Positions 42,476 to 51,734 of a stretch of DNA of 64,000 nucleotides are shown here, in pieces. Location of the stretch: assembly GCF_000948975.2 (NCBI RefSeq), contig NZ_CP059735.1:2418001-2482000 (forward strand), read 5' to 3'. Position numbers and translations under genes: made by a program. This DNA is from Thalassomonas actiniarum. Its GTDB lineage: Bacteria > Pseudomonadota > Gammaproteobacteria > Enterobacterales > Alteromonadaceae. The notes under the pieces are model-generated. The model searched no databases. It was given only the letters and a program-made list of their open reading frames with translations, and had not been told where the DNA came from. Every line of letters begins with the position of its first letter. Position 1 is the first letter of the stretch.

Positions 42476-42907
42476 TTAAAACGGGTCTTTAAGGATTTTA
42501 TCTATAAACCATTTATTATCCTGTTGGATAAGGGACAGGCGTTTGACATCCTTGATACGATTTTCCTGGTAATAACCGTCGAAATAAACGGTAATAATCG
42601 CTTTGTTTTTAAATTGCTCCCGCACTTTGACGCCACTGTCATCGGGTTTTATTTCAACCTTATCATAAGACATATTAAACATATGTCGGGCCACGGCCTG
42701 AGGGGAGCGGTAATGACGAATAATGCGGGCCAGGGCAGGGCTGCAGGCGGAGGCGGCTTTTTCGATATTTTTTTCGTTGTACAGGGCTTCAAAAAAAGCA
42801 ACGGTGACTTTTTCAGGATGTTCAACTTCAATAACGTTGGCGTCTTCACTACAGCCAGTGAGCAAAAAGGCAAAACCAAGGAGTAGAAAACTAAGAAACT
42901 TCATCAT
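42476..42907 (-). CDS. small DUF4878-like lipoprotein
   Basis: 143 residues from ATG 42907; the frame continues to a TTG at 42922 but the signal peptide (MKFLSFLLLGFAFLLTGC) starts more naturally here. Lipobox LTGC, Cys about residue 19. The mature domain has an NTF2-like layout (VTVAFFEALYNEKNIEKAASACSPALARII ... VYFDGYYQENRIKDVKRLSLIQQDNKWFID) as in DUF4878 proteins. Role unknown. Confidence 0.75.
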   Translation of the reverse strand: MMKFLSFLLLGFAFLLTGCSEDANVIEVEHPEKVTVAFFEALYNEKNIEKAASACSPALARIIRHYRSPQAVARHMFNMSYDKVEIKPDDSGVKVREQFKNKAIITVYFDGYYQENRIKDVKRLSLIQQDNKWFIDKILKDPF

Positions 42908-42983
42908 CTGTTTAATAAACAATATACCGGGATCTTCGTTCCATCATAGCGCAACTTTAGACGTAATTGCTATGTTTTATATA

Positions 42984-43010
42984 TGAAAAAAGGCGCCTAA
43001 AGCGCCTTTT
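42984..43010 (-). terminator. intrinsic terminator of cysK
   Basis: AAAAGGCGC (42988-42996) / GCGCCTTTT (43002-43010), with an A-run to its left giving a T-run on the minus strand. Placed 45 bp after the cysK stop. Confidence 0.85.
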
Positions 43011-43054
43011 GAGTTTTGTATCCGCTATTTATTTTCGCGGTAAGACCGGCAGTT

Positions 43055-44023
43055 TTACTGTACCAGTTCTTTATCGCTGAAGCTGTCGCTAAACAGTGGG
43101 CTGGACAGATAACGTTCGGCAGAGCTAGGTAAAATAACGACAATATTTTTATCGGCATTTTCCGGCAGTTCGGCCAGGCGTTTGGCGGCAACTACGGCGG
43201 CGCCTGAAGAAATACCGGCGAGGATGCCTTCTTCCTTCATTAAACGGTGGGCCATTGCCATGGCATCGTCATTGCTTACCTGTTCAACCTGGTCGATCAT
43301 TTCCAGATCCAGGTTGCCCGGGATAAAGCCTGCACCTATGCCCTGGATTTTATGAGGGCCCGGTTTAACTTCCTGACCCGCCAGAGTCTGGCTGATCACT
43401 GGAGAATCTGTAGGTTCAACGGCAACAGAAAGAATCTTCTTACCTTCTGTCAGTTTAATATAACGGCTGACACCGGTAATGGTGCCGCCGGTACCGACAC
43501 CGGCGACAAAGATATCAACCTTGCCTTCGGTATCTTTCCAGATTTCCGGGCCTGTGGTCTCTTCATGGATTTTAGGGTTGGCAGGGTTTTCAAACTGACC
43601 CAATAAAACATATTTATCCGGGTTGGAGTCTTTAATTTCCTGTGCTTTTTCGATGGCGCCTTTCATGCCTTTGGCGCCTTCGGTTAACTCAACTTTAGCG
43701 CCCAGGGCGGTCAGTAACTTACGGCGTTCCAAACTCATGGTATTTGGCATGGTCAAGGTAATGCCGTAGCCACGGGCTGCAGCAACAAAGGCTAAAGCGA
43801 TCCCGGTATTGCCGCTGGTAGGCTCAATGATCTCTTTGCCCGGGCCGAGTAGGCCTTTTTCTTCCGCGTCCCACACCATGCTGGCGCCGATACGGCATTT
43901 AACGCTGAAGCTCGGGTTTCTTGCTTCAATTTTTGCGTATACGTTGCCACCGGTTACCCGGTTCAGTTTAACCAGGGGGGTGTTACCTATAGAGGTAGAA
44001 TTATCTGTGAATATTGCTGACAT
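43055..44023 (-). CDS. cysK: cysteine synthase A (O-acetylserine sulfhydrylase)
   Basis: 322 residues, PLP fold type II. Schiff-base Lys42 ([10 protein letters not shown]), substrate loop TSGNTG (69-74), phosphate loop GTGGTITG (about 180) and the SSGAAV loop near the PLP ring nitrogen. It makes cysteine from O-acetylserine and sulfide. The ATG lies in a promoter region facing the MoxR gene; no CysB-type site could be assigned with confidence. Confidence 0.96.
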   Translation of the reverse strand: MSAIFTDNSTSIGNTPLVKLNRVTGGNVYAKIEARNPSFSVKCRIGASMVWDAEEKGLLGPGKEIIEPTSGNTGIALAFVAAARGYGITLTMPNTMSLERRKLLTALGAKVELTEGAKGMKGAIEKAQEIKDSNPDKYVLLGQFENPANPKIHEETTGPEIWKDTEGKVDIFVAGVGTGGTITGVSRYIKLTEGKKILSVAVEPTDSPVISQTLAGQEVKPGPHKIQGIGAGFIPGNLDLEMIDQVEQVSNDDAMAMAHRLMKEEGILAGISSGAAVVAAKRLAELPENADKNIVVILPSSAERYLSSPLFSDSFSDKELVQ

Positions 44024-44163
44024 TATTAAATCCTGTGGATTATTTTTATTTACTCGTTAAGATTAGCCATTTATAGCAGAAAAAGAAGTGACATTTAGTT
44101 ATATCTTATATACGAAAATGGAATAACTAAAGATTGTTATAGTACAAATCAATTGGAAACTTA

Positions 44164-45009
44164 ATGACTTCATTTAATGGTACAACGAATTACATTGCCT
44201 CAAAAGACTTACAGCTTGCGGTAAATGCGGCTATCGCCCTGGAGCGGCCGTTATTAATTAAAGGGGAGCCGGGCACGGGGAAAACCTTGCTGGCACAAGA
44301 GCTGGCCCAGAGTTTAGATACCCAATTAATTCCCTGGCATATCAAATCAACCACTAAGGCACAGCAGGGCTTGTATGAATATGATGCAGTATCCAGGTTG
44401 CGCGACAGCCAGTTAGGTGATGAGAAAGTTAAAGATATTGCCAACTATATCGTCAAGGGCAAATTATGGCATGCCTTTACCGCCGATCAGCGCCCGGTAC
44501 TCTTGATTGATGAAATTGATAAGGCGGATATAGAGTTCCCCAATGATTTGTTGTTAGAGCTCGATAAAATGGAGTTCTTTGTTTATGAAACCCAGGAAAA
44601 GGTGGTCGCGAAGCAAAGGCCGGTGATCATCATCACCTCCAATAATGAAAAAGAGCTGCCGGATGCCTTCCTGCGCCGTTGTTTCTTCCACTATATACGT
44701 TTCCCGGAAGCACAGGAAATGAAGCAGATTGTTGATGTACATTTCCCAGAAATCAAACAGAAGTTACTCGATGAAGCGCTGGCGCTGTTTTTTGATTTGC
44801 GGGAAATCCCGGGACTCAAGAAAAAACCGTCTACCTCCGAGCTGATTGACTGGTTAAAACTGCTGCTGGCGGAAGATATCGACCCGAAGGTTTTACAGGA
44901 AAGCAGAACGAAAAAAGTGATCCCGCCGTTGCATGGCGCTTTGCTGAAAAACGAACAGGACGTGCATTTATTCGAAAAACTGGCTTTTATACAGCGCGGC
45001 GGCCGATAG
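44164..45009 (+). CDS. MoxR-type AAA+ ATPase
   Basis: 281 residues. Walker A GEPGTGKT (34-41), Walker B LLIDEIDKAD (about 115), sensor 1 ITSNNEKELPDAFLRRC with the arginine finger region. MoxR ATPases act as chaperones that insert metals or assemble complexes, together with a VWA partner, which is encoded 58 nt downstream. Shine-Dalgarno is weak (GGAAAC). Confidence 0.92.
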   Translation: MTSFNGTTNYIASKDLQLAVNAAIALERPLLIKGEPGTGKTLLAQELAQSLDTQLIPWHIKSTTKAQQGLYEYDAVSRLRDSQLGDEKVKDIANYIVKGKLWHAFTADQRPVLLIDEIDKADIEFPNDLLLELDKMEFFVYETQEKVVAKQRPVIIITSNNEKELPDAFLRRCFFHYIRFPEAQEMKQIVDVHFPEIKQKLLDEALALFFDLREIPGLKKKPSTSELIDWLKLLLAEDIDPKVLQESRTKKVIPPLHGALLKNEQDVHLFEKLAFIQRGGR

Positions 45010-45067
45010 ATGCCGACGGCAGAAATAAGCAAGAGCGAAAAACCAGTCTCTTTATGGAGAATAAAAG

Positions 45068-46240
45068 GTGCTGATTGATTTTTTTTGTAAGGTACGGGAT
45101 TACAAGGTGCCTTGTACTATCCGGGAACTGCTGGATTTGATCCGCGCTTTGGAGCAGCGGGTGGTTTTTGCCGACATGGAAGAATTTTACCTGCTCAGCC
45201 GTACTATTTTGGTCAAAGACGAAAGTTATTTCGATAAGTTTGACCGGGCCTTTGCCGATTATTTTAAAGGGGTTTCTTCGCTGGAACTGGACTTAAGCGG
45301 CGTACCGGAAGACTGGCTGAGAAAACAGCTTGAAAAACAGCTCAGCGAAGAAGAAAAAGCGAAAATTGAAGCCCTCGGCGGCCTGGATAAAATCATGGAA
45401 ACCCTGGCGGAGCGCCTCAAAGAGCAGGAAAAACGCCATCAGGGAGGCAATAAATGGATAGGTACCGGCGGTACCTCGCCTTTTGGCGCCTATGGTTATA
45501 ACCCGGAAGGGGTCAGGATAGGGCAGGAGAGCTCGCGCCATCGCCGGGCGGTGAAGGTCTGGGATAAGCGCCAGTTCCGTAACCTGGATAACCAGGTGGA
45601 AATCGGCACCCGGAATATCAAGGTGGCGCTGAGGAAATTACGCCAGTTTGCCCGTACCGGTGCCGGGGAAGAACTCGCCCTGGACGATACCATTGCCGCC
45701 ACCGCCAGAAATGCCGGTTATCTGGATATCAAGATGAAACCCGAGCGCCATAATGCGGTTAAGGTGTTGATGTTTTTCGATGTCGGCGGCTCTATGGACG
45801 ATCATATCAAGGTCTGCGAACAGCTGTTTTCTGCGGTGCATACCGAGTTTAAGCATCTGGAGTTTTTCTATTTCCATAACTGTGTCTACGAGCAGGTGTG
45901 GAAAGATAATGCCAGGCGTTATAACGAGGGTATGGACTTACATCAGTTGCTGCATACTTATAGTCGGGATTACAAAGTGATTTTTGTCGGTGATGCCACT
46001 ATGGGGCCATATGAGATCACCTATCCCGGCGGCAGTGTCGAGCATTGGAATCAGGAAGCAGGCAGTGTCTGGATGCAGCGGATATTGGAGCATTTTGATC
46101 ACAGTATCTGGTTAAATCCGCAGCCGCAGGCACACTGGCCTTATCATGCCTCGATACAGATCATGCAGGAAATTACCAAAGACAAAATGTTTCCCCTGAC
46201 CCTTGAAGGTTTGACCGAAGGGATCAAAGAACTGCTTTAA
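45068..46240 (+). CDS. VWA-domain CoxE-like partner of MoxR
   Basis: 390 residues from GTG 45068 with GGAG 9 nt upstream. N-terminal helical region (about 1-110), basic linker, and a von Willebrand A domain (about 215-380) with MIDAS motif DVGGSMDDH (D-x-G-x-S, as in CoxE proteins). Works with the upstream MoxR ATPase; in other bacteria such pairs activate metalloenzymes or complexes. No client enzyme lies beside it, so the target is unknown. Confidence 0.9.
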   Translation: MLIDFFCKVRDYKVPCTIRELLDLIRALEQRVVFADMEEFYLLSRTILVKDESYFDKFDRAFADYFKGVSSLELDLSGVPEDWLRKQLEKQLSEEEKAKIEALGGLDKIMETLAERLKEQEKRHQGGNKWIGTGGTSPFGAYGYNPEGVRIGQESSRHRRAVKVWDKRQFRNLDNQVEIGTRNIKVALRKLRQFARTGAGEELALDDTIAATARNAGYLDIKMKPERHNAVKVLMFFDVGGSMDDHIKVCEQLFSAVHTEFKHLEFFYFHNCVYEQVWKDNARRYNEGMDLHQLLHTYSRDYKVIFVGDATMGPYEITYPGGSVEHWNQEAGSVWMQRILEHFDHSIWLNPQPQAHWPYHASIQIMQEITKDKMFPLTLEGLTEGIKELL

Positions 46241-46251
46241 TTACCAAGTGT

Positions 46252-46287
46252 AAGTCACAGTGCCGACAGCTGTCGGTGCTGTGACTT
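46252..46287. repeat. long palindromic hairpin between VWA and RDD genes
   Basis: AAGTCACAG / CTGTGACTT outer arms and a perfect CCGACAGCTGTCGG inner palindrome, interrupted only by TG/TG. No T-run follows, so it is not a standard intrinsic terminator; it may be a REP-like or mRNA-stabilising element. Confidence 0.55.
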
Positions 46288-46333
46288 GATATGGTAAAGA
46301 GACAATGTAAATTTAGCCGATAAAACTTCATCT

Positions 46334-47509
46334 ATGACACAAGAACAAGAAAAACAATCAGGCGGCGAAGGCAAGCTGCGGCTTGCCGGTACGCACGCCA
46401 TGACAGACAGTGAAACCCGGCAGGTTTTAACACCTTTTGCCTTTAAAATGGATCATTCTTTATTTGGTTTGCCGCTGGCGACACCGAAAAAACGTCTTCT
46501 GGCGATAGCCCTGGATTTTTTGCTGGTGGGCGCATTAAGTGTGATGCCGGGGGAAATACTGGCATTGGTGGTTTCTGTGATGCTCTACCGTTTAGGCAGT
46601 AAAAAACAGGCACAGGCAAGCGGGCAAATAAAATGGCGAAAAACCCGCTCTCTGGCCCGTTTTATCGGGGTATTTATGCTGTTTGTGGTACTGGCGGGGA
46701 GTTTGCCTGAGTTGATAGGGCAATTTGACGAGCAAAAAAGTCAATTTACTAAGGATACTAGCAAGCAAGAAACCACCCTGGTCAATATTGGCGGTGTGCC
46801 GGTACCAAAAGATAAATCGCTGGCGATGAGTGCTGTCGTGCTTGCCGGTAGTGCAGACATTGCCTTAAGTGAATGCCAGAGCCTTGACTGCTGGCAAAAG
46901 GAGCTTAGTGAGACGACCGCAGCTATACATGAATTGGCCGTTAACGATGAACTTTTTAAACAAAGTTTAACCGGCCTGGCAGCCAATACCGACTTAAGTG
47001 AAGCGCAGCAACAGCAGCTGGTGTTGAATTTGCTCACTCCCTATCAAGGAGAGTCTGTTGGTGCACCGGAAACAAGAAGAGGTGCTGATAATACCGGGGA
47101 AAAATCCGTGCCTGAGGCGGTGGTTGAACCTGCTGAGCCGGTAAAAAAGGCGCAGGAGAGTAAAGCCGAAAAATCTGTCTATTCCATCCTGGAACTGGTT
47201 AAAGGTATTGTTGATGATCTCGGGCTAGGCTTTGGCTGGGCGGCGTTTTATTTCACCTGCTTTACCGCTATGTGGAAGGGGCAAACTCCGGGGAAAAAAC
47301 TCTTTGGCATAAAAGTGTTGCAACTTGACGGTACCCCTTTGTCTATGTGGGACAGCTTCGGCCGCTACGGGGGATATGGCGCCGGGATTGCCACCGGTTT
47401 GCTGGGATTTTTACAGGTTTATTGGGATCCCAACCGCCAGGCGATACACGATAAAATATCGGCCACTGTGGTGATAGACCTGCACCGGCAGCAGACCCGG
47501 CAAGACTAA
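46334..47509 (+). CDS. RDD family membrane protein
   Basis: 391 residues. The RDD domain is split: helices near residues 50-80 and 105-125 (LARFIGVFMLFVVLAG) and a C-terminal part (about 280-390) with GWAAFYFTCFTAMWKGQTPGKKLFGIKVLQLDGTPLSMWDSFGRYGGYG and DPNRQAIHDKISATVVI. Between them lies a soluble 150-residue insert rich in Gln, Glu and Ser, containing two cysteines (ECQSLDCWQ), probably outside the cytoplasm. RDD proteins are membrane transport-like components of unclear function. Follows the MoxR/VWA pair but after a strong hairpin. Confidence 0.85.
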   Translation: MTQEQEKQSGGEGKLRLAGTHAMTDSETRQVLTPFAFKMDHSLFGLPLATPKKRLLAIALDFLLVGALSVMPGEILALVVSVMLYRLGSKKQAQASGQIKWRKTRSLARFIGVFMLFVVLAGSLPELIGQFDEQKSQFTKDTSKQETTLVNIGGVPVPKDKSLAMSAVVLAGSADIALSECQSLDCWQKELSETTAAIHELAVNDELFKQSLTGLAANTDLSEAQQQQLVLNLLTPYQGESVGAPETRRGADNTGEKSVPEAVVEPAEPVKKAQESKAEKSVYSILELVKGIVDDLGLGFGWAAFYFTCFTAMWKGQTPGKKLFGIKVLQLDGTPLSMWDSFGRYGGYGAGIATGLLGFLQVYWDPNRQAIHDKISATVVIDLHRQQTRQD

Positions 47510-47514
47510 TCTTT

Positions 47515-47543
47515 TAAAAAAACCGCCTAACCGCGGTTTTTTT
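47515..47543. terminator. intrinsic terminator after the RDD gene
   Basis: A-run, ACCGC / GCGGT stem with CTAACC loop, then TTTTTTT. Usable in both directions. Confidence 0.8.
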
Positions 47544-47601
47544 ATGTCTCATGTGCAGAAAACTTTTTTTCTGCACAGCCGTTGTCACCGGCATCACAGC
47601 C

Positions 47602-47638
47602 GCTGCATACAAGTTGAACAAATGAATACGTATGCAGC
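47602..47638. promoter_or_regulatory. candidate LacI-family operator, duplicate of 9220
   Basis: TGAATACGTATGCAGC at 47623-47638 is identical to 9220-9235. In addition GCTGCATAC (47602-47610) is the exact reverse complement of GTATGCAGC (47630-47638), so a second half-site lies 19 bp upstream. Placed 109 bp before the second amylase start. Confidence 0.6.
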
Positions 47639-47746
47639 CTGCTATCTATTAAAAACCTCCTGTTCTACGCTCATTTTTATGCCCGCCAGTACAAAAAAAC
47701 AGCGGGTGTGCCAATTCAACACTTAAAAAAACAATAAGAGAATATT

Positions 47747-49195
47747 ATGCAAAAAAACAACGAGCAGAAATCGGAATTCCCGTCGGTCAGCCCAAAGAGT
47801 AAACGCCAGCTTGGTAGCGCCGGCATTATCCTGGCGGCCCTGCTGACAACCAATAATGCCTCGGCAGATGCGATCTTGCATGCCTTTAACTGGACCTATG
47901 ACGATGTCGCCGCCAAAGCCTCTGAAATAGCCGCATTAGGTTATAAAAAGGTGCTGGTTTCACCCGCCTATAAATCAGCAGGTAATGAGTGGTGGGCGCG
48001 TTATCAGCCTCAGGATTTAAGGGTCATTCACAGCCCTTTGGGGGATACCACAGACTTTAAGCAGATGATTGCAGCCTTGCAGAGCCAGGGGATTGAAACC
48101 TATGCCGATATCGTTTTTAACCATATGGCTAACGAGTCGTACCAACGTTCGGATCTGAATTATCCGGGGGCGGCGGTTTTAAGTACTTATGCTGCAGACA
48201 GCGCTTATTACAACAGCATTAAACTCTTTGGCGATCTCAGTGAAAATCAGTATGGGGCGGGGGATTTTCATGCGCCTGGGTGTATCACCGACTGGGGTGA
48301 TGCCGGGCATGTGCAATACTGGCGTTTATGCGGCGGCAACGGTGATACCGGTTTACCGGATCTTGACCCCAACAACTGGGTGGTGAGCCAACAGCAAGCC
48401 TACTTGCAGGCGCTTAAGAGTATAGGGGTCAAAGGTTTTCGGGTCGATGCCGCTAAACACATGAGCAGTTATCATATTAACCAAGTATTCAGCGCAGACA
48501 TACGCAGCGGGGTACATGTTTTTGGTGAAATCATTACCTCGGGTGGAGCAGGGGACGGCAGTTATGATAATTTTTTGGCGCCCTACTTACGTGATACCGA
48601 GCATGGTGCTTATGATTTTCCCTTGTTCGCCAGTTTACGGAGTGCATTAGGTCTTGGCGGCTCCATGAATCAGTTGGTGGATCCCGGTGCATATGGCCAG
48701 GCATTAGCTGGCAGCAGGGCGATTACCTTTTCTATTACCCACGACATTCCCACCAATGACGGCTTTCGGTATCAAATTATGGATCCCACCGATGAGTATC
48801 TGGCCAATGCTTATATCATGGGGCGTGACGGTGGCTCCCCCCTGGTTTATTCCGATCACAATGAGAGTAATGACGGCGGTCGCTGGCAGGACTTATACAA
48901 ACGATCCGATATTCAAGGCATGCTGAAATTTCACAATGCCACCCAGGGACGCAGTATGCAGGTGATGAGCAATAACGATTGTATTTTGCTGTTCCAGCGG
49001 GAAGAACTCGGCATTGTCGGCATAAATAAATGTGGCAGCGGACAGGATGTTTGGGTAAATACTGCTAACCATAATTTGTGGTGGTATGCCAATTACCGCG
49101 ATACTATCGGTGGTACTGACGTACAAAATATTTCCAGCACCTGGCATAAGTTCTATTTGCCTGCCCGCCAGGCGAGGATGTGGTTAAAAGAATAA
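47747..49195 (+). CDS. secreted alpha-amylase (GH13)
   Basis: 482 residues; long N-terminal signal region (cleavage near residue 40, NNASA). Barrel with catalytic D234 (GFRVDAAKH), E261 (VFGEI) and D333 (THDIP), and a C-terminal Greek-key domain ending in a beta-strand. The family resembles bacterial alpha-amylases of Streptomyces/Pseudoalteromonas type and has no carbohydrate-binding module, in contrast to the one at 9345. Both should act on starch outside the cell. Confidence 0.9.
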   Translation: MQKNNEQKSEFPSVSPKSKRQLGSAGIILAALLTTNNASADAILHAFNWTYDDVAAKASEIAALGYKKVLVSPAYKSAGNEWWARYQPQDLRVIHSPLGDTTDFKQMIAALQSQGIETYADIVFNHMANESYQRSDLNYPGAAVLSTYAADSAYYNSIKLFGDLSENQYGAGDFHAPGCITDWGDAGHVQYWRLCGGNGDTGLPDLDPNNWVVSQQQAYLQALKSIGVKGFRVDAAKHMSSYHINQVFSADIRSGVHVFGEIITSGGAGDGSYDNFLAPYLRDTEHGAYDFPLFASLRSALGLGGSMNQLVDPGAYGQALAGSRAITFSITHDIPTNDGFRYQIMDPTDEYLANAYIMGRDGGSPLVYSDHNESNDGGRWQDLYKRSDIQGMLKFHNATQGRSMQVMSNNDCILLFQREELGIVGINKCGSGQDVWVNTANHNLWWYANYRDTIGGTDVQNISSTWHKFYLPARQARMWLKE

Positions 49196-49422
49196 GAGTC
49201 AGATCAGGGGCGTTTGGATTTGCTAAGATGAATGGCGTTCCTGCTGATATACGCTTTCCTGTTCTCTTGCCTGGTTGAATGGCGCTCTCTTGCATTAATT
49301 GGGGACGAGTGCCGGTCACTGTGGAGTTTGTAGCGCTTTAACCGTAAACGGAAAATAGGTGTTTAGTTATTTAAGCTTACTGGTATGATGAGTTGACTAT
49401 GAACTAAGTTTCAGGAGAGGGT

Positions 49423-49830
49423 ATGGCAACCAAAGCAGAACTTACGCACTTTTTTCAAACGGATTTCCCACAGGCCGATTTCCTAATCGACAGTGTCGGT
49501 GAAAAATCGGCGACGATAAGGAAAAAGATCAACCAGGGGCATTTACGCCCCGGCGGTACGGTGTCGGGACCTGTATTGATGGAACTGGCAGATGCGGCTT
49601 TATATGTGACCATCTTGAGTGAAATTGGCCTGGTGGCCCATGCCGTAACCACCAATTTAAATATTAATTTTTTGCGCAAACCTTCGGCTGAAAAAGATAT
49701 TACTGCTAAGTGTACCTTAATCAAACTGGGTAAGGTGCTGGCTATTGGCGAGGTGTCTATCTATTCCGGAGACTCGCCGGAGCCGGTGGCCCATGCGGTC
49801 GGCACTTATTCCATTCCTCCGGTGAAGTAA
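49423..49830 (+). CDS. PaaI-type hotdog thioesterase
   Basis: 135 residues, hotdog fold. Core block LRPGGTVSGPVLMELADAALYVTILSEIG holds the conserved Asp (in ELADAA) that activates water; VTTNLNINFLRKP and a C-terminal GTYSIPP strand complete the fold. It probably hydrolyses medium or aryl acyl-CoAs; exact substrate not predictable. Good Shine-Dalgarno (AGGAGAGG). Confidence 0.87.
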   Translation: MATKAELTHFFQTDFPQADFLIDSVGEKSATIRKKINQGHLRPGGTVSGPVLMELADAALYVTILSEIGLVAHAVTTNLNINFLRKPSAEKDITAKCTLIKLGKVLAIGEVSIYSGDSPEPVAHAVGTYSIPPVK

Positions 49831-50061
49831 GGAAAAGATATAAAAGATACCGAAAACTACAGGTATCGAAGCGGCTTTTGTCACAACAGATCTTGAAAAG
49901 TGTATAAAGTGAATGTTTTCTATGACCTCAATACGCTGTAAACCGGACTGTTTGGTGATGTTGTTTGGGAAGGTTTAGACGGACGTTGGATAACCGTTAA
50001 CAGAAACTGATAGGGGCCGTTTTCGCAGCTTTTAGCAACCCCGTCCCCAATAATGAAAGCT
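49831..50061. other. intergenic region, no gene seen
   Basis: About 230 bp between convergent genes with no supported gene and no clear terminator. Confidence 0.4.
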
Positions 50062-50904
50062 TTATAAGCCTATAGCCGCGCCAATTTGTTCGGCCCAGGC
50101 GCCGCCTTTATCGCTGGAAAACTGCCAGTTCATCATGCCGCCTAAAGTACCGTTTGCTTGCACCGGCTCGATAACATCAGAAATTATCTCATCTACCGGC
50201 ATATAGCCGCTGCCGGCATCATGTTGGGTAACGGGTAAACCTATCAATAATTTTTCTGCATCTAACCCGGGTAATTGCGCATATTTTTCATAGGAGCAGA
50301 CTATTTCCTGCGGGTTGGCGCTCCAGGGCGGGTTATTGTAAAACTGGAGATTGAGCCAATCTATATCCTCTCCGGCCTCTGCCATCACTTGTACATAACC
50401 ACCCATAGGGTTGCCGGACTCTAAATAGGGCGGTTGTGGTGCATGGGTGATCAGGTAGTTAGGGGCGGGCAATACTAGACGTAAGGCTTTGGTTAAGTTG
50501 ATTAGGAAATCAACGCCATTATATCCGGCATCGCCGGTAAAAGCAGCGGTGTCTTCAAAATCGATATCCACGCCGTTTAACTGGTTGTCGGTAATAAAAC
50601 CGGCAATATTCTGTGCCAGCTGTGTTTCGTTTCCTGCCAGCTGGTGATATGTGTCTGAAGCAACCGTGCCGCCGCCAAAGGATAATAAAACTTTTTTACC
50701 ACTTGCCTGCAGATTGGATACCGCCTGTGTAGTCGCTTGCGTCAGTGTGGTGGGGGTTGCCGCTATTGCCCCGGCCAGTTCAAGGTTGAGGGGACTGTCT
50801 GCATTGGGTAGTAAAAAGGCGAGGTTGATATCGGTATAGGGCAGGTTGGCGGCATTGTTTAGTTCAATACTGCCATTGTTAAAATAAGTAACTAAGCGTG
50901 ACAT
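50062..50904 (-). CDS. GH18-family glycosidase (chitinase-like), no signal peptide
   Basis: 280 residues, TIM-barrel of glycoside hydrolase family 18. Motif NGVDIDFE at the end of strand 4 supplies catalytic Glu117; the usual first Asp of DxxDxDxE is Asn here. Other hallmarks: KKVLLSFGGG (strand 3), WLNLQFYN (strand 6) and GGMMNWQFSSD (strand 8). It should act on chitin-type beta-1,4 GlcNAc bonds, but the N-terminus (MSRLVTYFNNG) begins directly with strand 1, with no export signal and no carbohydrate-binding domain. Either cytoplasmic or exported by another route. Confidence 0.85.
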   Translation of the reverse strand: MSRLVTYFNNGSIELNNAANLPYTDINLAFLLPNADSPLNLELAGAIAATPTTLTQATTQAVSNLQASGKKVLLSFGGGTVASDTYHQLAGNETQLAQNIAGFITDNQLNGVDIDFEDTAAFTGDAGYNGVDFLINLTKALRLVLPAPNYLITHAPQPPYLESGNPMGGYVQVMAEAGEDIDWLNLQFYNNPPWSANPQEIVCSYEKYAQLPGLDAEKLLIGLPVTQHDAGSGYMPVDEIISDVIEPVQANGTLGGMMNWQFSSDKGGAWAEQIGAAIGL

Positions 50905-51160
50905 AACAAATTCCTTTTAGGTTGAAGAAAGAATAACCTTGGCTGCCATTTTTGCAGACATGCCAAAATGATTGTTACTAGTCTAGCAGAGTTAATATTG
51001 TTAAACGGGGTAGTGCATTGTCTTTAGCACTTAGCCAGAACCCGGGAATTGCTCCACATTTTCCGGACAAGGTCATTTATTGCTGTTTAAAACGTTATGC
51101 CTTTGATAAGTTAACTAATAATTTTTTACACAGGCAAGGTAAGGGAAAACTTAAGCAGAA

Positions 51161-51628
51161 ATGATGGCTATCAGTTGTAGAGTTTTAACGGCGAAAGACA
51201 GTCTCGATTACCGCAGAGTAAGACTTGAAAGTTTAAAACTTCATCCTGAATGTTTCGGCTCAAATTATGAAAGGGAGCTGAAAATGCCCAAGCTCTATTT
51301 TGAGCAAGTAATAGAAAATGCCAGCCCGAAAGGGTTAATGCTTGGGGCATTTCATGAAAGTGAATTGGTGGGGTTATGTGGCCTGATTGCTTCGTCACCT
51401 GGAGCTGTTGAGATCATCCAGATGTATGTTGCTACAGAGCATCGGCGTACCGGGGTGGGATTAAAATTATTGTCCTTGGCCAAGCAATGCCTGAACGGGC
51501 TTAACGCCCGGTCCTTGGTGCTGAGCGTTTTTGAAGATAATACAAATGCCTTAAAGACCTATGAAAAAGCGGGGTTTAGCATAAGTCAGCGGGAAAATGC
51601 TCAGCTTTACATGACATTTAATCTATAA
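51161..51628 (+). CDS. GNAT-family N-acetyltransferase
   Basis: 155 residues, GNAT fold with acetyl-CoA loop EHRRTGVGLKLL (about 88-99, RxxGxG/A pattern) preceded by strand VEIIQMYVAT and followed by LVLSVFEDNTNALKTYEKAGF. Substrate unknown. Tandem ATG start leaves one codon of ambiguity. Confidence 0.88.
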   Translation: MMAISCRVLTAKDSLDYRRVRLESLKLHPECFGSNYERELKMPKLYFEQVIENASPKGLMLGAFHESELVGLCGLIASSPGAVEIIQMYVATEHRRTGVGLKLLSLAKQCLNGLNARSLVLSVFEDNTNALKTYEKAGFSISQRENAQLYMTFNL

Positions 51629-51734
51629 ACAGAACTACTTTAACACTACTTGGCTCATGGTGAGCAAAGAGGCAGGGCTGACAGCATGGCAACTGTGGTT
51701 TTCATCCCCTGCCCATGATTGCTGCAGTGCCAAG

